Shown here in pieces: positions 4,157 to 6,483 of a DNA stretch of 6,483 nucleotides. Each line of letters begins with the position of its first letter. The stretch's first letter is position 1. Under the pieces are notes generated by a model. It was not told the DNA's origin. It searched no databases and saw only the letters and a list, made by a program, of their open reading frames with translations. This DNA comes from Candidatus Caenarcanum sp. (GTDB lineage: Bacteria; Cyanobacteriota; Vampirovibrionia; Gastranaerophilales; UBA9971): assembly GCA_020720345.1 (NCBI GenBank), contig DYOT01000075.1, forward strand, positions 1-6,483, in the 5' to 3' direction. The position numbers and the translations under genes were made by a program.

Positions 4157-6483
4157 TTGGATTTAAAAAATAAATATGCACAGGTGATAGTTGATATACC
4201 GAATTTGGATACTCGAACATTCAGTTATCTAATACCGGATGAGTTACAGGGCATAATTAAAATAGGGCTGCCTGTGCTTGTGCCTTTCGGGAATCAGGGA
4301 GTGGTTAATGCTTATGTTGTGGGCTTTAGCAATTATTTGCCAGAAGGCATAAACGCAAAATATATTTATGAAGTGCTTGATACAGAGCCTATTTTTGACA
4401 TTGAGTATCTGAAATTTGTTGAATGGATAGCAAATTATTACTGCTGTAACCTTCAAACTGTACTTGAAACTGCAATTCCGTCTAATTTTTTCTCTAAATC
4501 AAAACGAATTGTCTCTCTGTTGGAAGATATTGACCCGGAAAAAAAACTCAATAAAAATCAGGAAAAAATAATTGATTTTCTTAAAGAAAAGCCTGAAACA
4601 AGTGTGTTTAATCTTCAAAAAAAGACCAAAATCCCGTCTTCAGCGTTTTATGAAGCTGTTAGGAAATTAAGAAGCAGTAATCTTATAGAAGTTAACAATT
4701 TAATCGAGCTTAAGTCGGCAAAACCGAAGTTGGAAAGATTCGTCAGGCTTTCAGGTTCAATCGTTTCAGATTCTCCCGCCATCCCAAAAAGGCAAAGTGA
4801 TGTTTTAGACTGTTTGGAAAAGATTGGCGGGGAATGCAAAGTAAGCGAATTTCTCAAACAAGCCAAAACAACAGCGACTACCCTGAAAAAGATTTCTGAA
4901 ACAGGCAAAATAGAACTTTTTGACAAAGAAATATACAGAAATCCTTTAAAAATATTTGAAAATCAAGGGCAAGATGAGTTTTTAACTTTAAATAGCAATC
5001 AGGCAGAGGCTTTAAGCCAAATCATAAATTCAATGAAAGAGAGAGCGACAGAGCCCTTGCTTCTTTACGGAATTACAGGGTCAGGAAAGACAGAAGTTTA
5101 TTTGCATGCGATTAAATCAGCCCTTGAAAATGACAAAAATATAATAATTTTAGCTCCTGAAATACTTCTTGCTTCCCAACTGGCAAAGAGAATTTCTGCC
5201 AGATTCGGTATAGAAAAAGTGGCAATATGGCATAGCAATATTTCAGAAGGCGAAAGATTTGACGTATGGGAAAGAATAAAAACAAATGAGGTAAAAATTA
5301 TTGTCGGGGCAAGGTCTGCAATATTTGCTCCGCTGAAAAACCTCGGTCTGATAATAATTGATGAAGAGCATGAATCAAGCTATAAGCAAACTTCCCCTGC
5401 TCCGAGATATAACGCAAAAACACTAGCCATGGAAAGAGCAAAAAGAACAGGCTCTACTCTGGTTTTAGGAAGTGCTACGCCTGATATTACGTCGTTTTAC
5501 AGGGCTAAGAATACAGAAAAAATACTTCATTTGCCGGAAAGATTCGGCACAGCTGAACTGGCAACTATAAACGTTGTAGATATGCGGCATGAATTCAATA
5601 CAGGAAATAAAAGTATTTTTTCAAGAGTATTAAAGCATAATCTGGCAAGAAACCTTGAAGAAGGCAAACAGTCCATACTTCTCATAAACAGAAGAGGATT
5701 CTCAACCTATGGGCAGTGTGCTAACTGTGGATTTGTCGCCGAATGCAAAAGCTGTTCAATCCCTCTAATTCTTCATAAAACCACAAACAAACTCAGATGC
5801 CATTATTGCAGTTATGAGCGGGATGTTTTCAATACATGTCCTGAATGTGAAAGCGACGCCATAAAATATTTCGGGCTGGGAACCCAGAAAGTAGAAGAAT
5901 TGTTTAAAAAAGAATTCCCCAAGGCAAGGGCTGTAAGAATTGACAGCGATACAATGACCAAGAAAAACGCCCATATAGAGATTATTGAAGCCTTCACACA
6001 GGGCGAGGTTGATGTTCTTATCGGTACGCAGATGATTGCAAAGGGGCTTGATATTCCTAATGTAACACTTGTCGGGGTTTTAATGGCGGATTCTTTGTTT
6101 AACATGCCGGATTTCCGCTCTGGGGAACGAGGCTTTCAGCTTTTGACGCAGGTTGCAGGAAGAGCAGGAAGGGGCGACTTCAGAGGGAAAGTGTATTTTC
6201 AGACTTACTCGCCTGAATATTTTGCCATACAGCACGCTAAAGAGCAGGATTTTTTGAGTTTTTATCATTTTGAAATGCAGGGAAGGAACGAGCTTTCTTA
6301 TCCGCCTTTTAGCTATTTAATCAGGCTTGTTATAAGCTCCAGAAGCGAAATAAAGGCGCGCAAAATCTCCGAGGAAGTCGCTTACAAGCTAAGAGTCCTC
6401 ACAGAATCCAGAGGTATTGACGAGAGACTTGAGGTTTTAGGTCCTTCAGCGTGTATTATTTCCAAGATTAAGGATGAATACAG
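4157..6483 (+). CDS. priA: Primosomal helicase PriA (3' end beyond window)
   Basis: PriA recognises abandoned replication forks and D-loops, unwinds the lagging arm 3'-5' and starts reloading of the replicative helicase. About 775 codons are open without a stop. The family is usually about 730-830 aa, so only a short C-terminal tail is missing. The N-terminal 3'-DNA-end-binding domain (about 7-105) starts at YAQVIVDIP and includes LVPFG. A winged-helix region lies about 130-270. The helicase has Walker A GITGSGKT (305-312), DEEH (402-405), GTQMIAKG (623-630) and QVAGRAGR (665-672). Eight zinc-binding cysteines lie between the lobes at 521, 524, 530, 533, 548, 551, 561 and 564. GLGTQKVEE (573-581) is also family-typical. 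The start is TTG at 4157 with GGAG at 4143-4146; an upstream TTG at 4148 is too close to that site and a GTG at 4184 would cut conserved residues. All catalytic motifs are intact. Divergent from the 49-aa ORF and mtaB. Confidence 0.95.
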   Translation, partial: MDLKNKYAQVIVDIPNLDTRTFSYLIPDELQGIIKIGLPVLVPFGNQGVVNAYVVGFSNYLPEGINAKYIYEVLDTEPIFDIEYLKFVEWIANYYCCNLQTVLETAIPSNFFSKSKRIVSLLEDIDPEKKLNKNQEKIIDFLKEKPETSVFNLQKKTKIPSSAFYEAVRKLRSSNLIEVNNLIELKSAKPKLERFVRLSGSIVSDSPAIPKRQSDVLDCLEKIGGECKVSEFLKQAKTTATTLKKISETGKIELFDKEIYRNPLKIFENQGQDEFLTLNSNQAEALSQIINSMKERATEPLLLYGITGSGKTEVYLHAIKSALENDKNIIILAPEILLASQLAKRISARFGIEKVAIWHSNISEGERFDVWERIKTNEVKIIVGARSAIFAPLKNLGLIIIDEEHESSYKQTSPAPRYNAKTLAMERAKRTGSTLVLGSATPDITSFYRAKNTEKILHLPERFGTAELATINVVDMRHEFNTGNKSIFSRVLKHNLARNLEEGKQSILLINRRGFSTYGQCANCGFVAECKSCSIPLILHKTTNKLRCHYCSYERDVFNTCPECESDAIKYFGLGTQKVEELFKKEFPKARAVRIDSDTMTKKNAHIEIIEAFTQGEVDVLIGTQMIAKGLDIPNVTLVGVLMADSLFNMPDFRSGERGFQLLTQVAGRAGRGDFRGKVYFQTYSPEYFAIQHAKEQDFLSFYHFEMQGRNELSYPPFSYLIRLVISSRSEIKARKISEEVAYKLRVLTESRGIDERLEVLGPSACIISKIKDEY

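Noticed and set aside
4648..6268. Several minus-strand ORFs under priA
   Set aside because: All are antisense to an uninterrupted helicase frame with intact motifs; none has a ribosome binding site or recognisable product.

Overview
The window is a compact, AT-rich bacterial chromosome segment with ordinary housekeeping genes and one flagellin gene. Codon third positions favour A/T, intergenic gaps are short, and there is no sign of a transposase, phage, CRISPR, tRNA or rRNA gene. RuvA (start MI-YLKG, the SVSGIG hairpin, a K-x-K-x-x-x-WR segment) and the short single-domain TyrA (GGHPMAGT, ISHMP, GGFRD, NPEL) look most like cyanobacterial proteins as I remember them. Low GC plus a flagellin argues against a photosynthetic cyanobacterium. 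My best guess is a non-photosynthetic relative of Cyanobacteria (Vampirovibrionia/Melainabacteria, for example Gastranaerophilales). This is inference from sequence memory, at moderate to low confidence.

Layout. (1) 53-1569, plus strand: ruvA followed after 5 nt by tyrA, almost certainly one transcript; the tyrA ribosome binding site lies inside the last codons of ruvA. (2) 1570-1689: a 120-nt regulatory gap before the flagellin gene. It holds two AT-rich palindromes, a perfect TATAAT inside a GC-armed palindrome, a possible flagellar-sigma promoter and a strong Shine-Dalgarno. (3) 1690-2532, plus: a minimal 280-aa flagellin consisting only of the D0/D1 core. (4) 2538-3845, minus: mtaB, a tRNA methylthiotransferase, converging on the flagellin gene with only 5 nt between the stop codons. 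(5) 3902-4051, minus: a small 49-aa ORF of unknown function that also carries a 15-bp direct repeat. (6) 4052-4156: a divergent intergenic region with a perfect 8-bp inverted repeat. (7) 4157-6483, plus: priA, the primosomal helicase, cut off by the window edge with about 775 codons present.

The genes do not form one pathway. RuvA and PriA both serve recombination and replication-fork restart but are not in one operon. TyrA makes tyrosine, MtaB modifies tRNA position 37, and the flagellin is a motility gene standing alone here. I found no convincing new system. The points most worth a second look are the flagellin control region, the small ORF with its out-of-frame DNA repeat, and the symmetric element between that ORF and priA.
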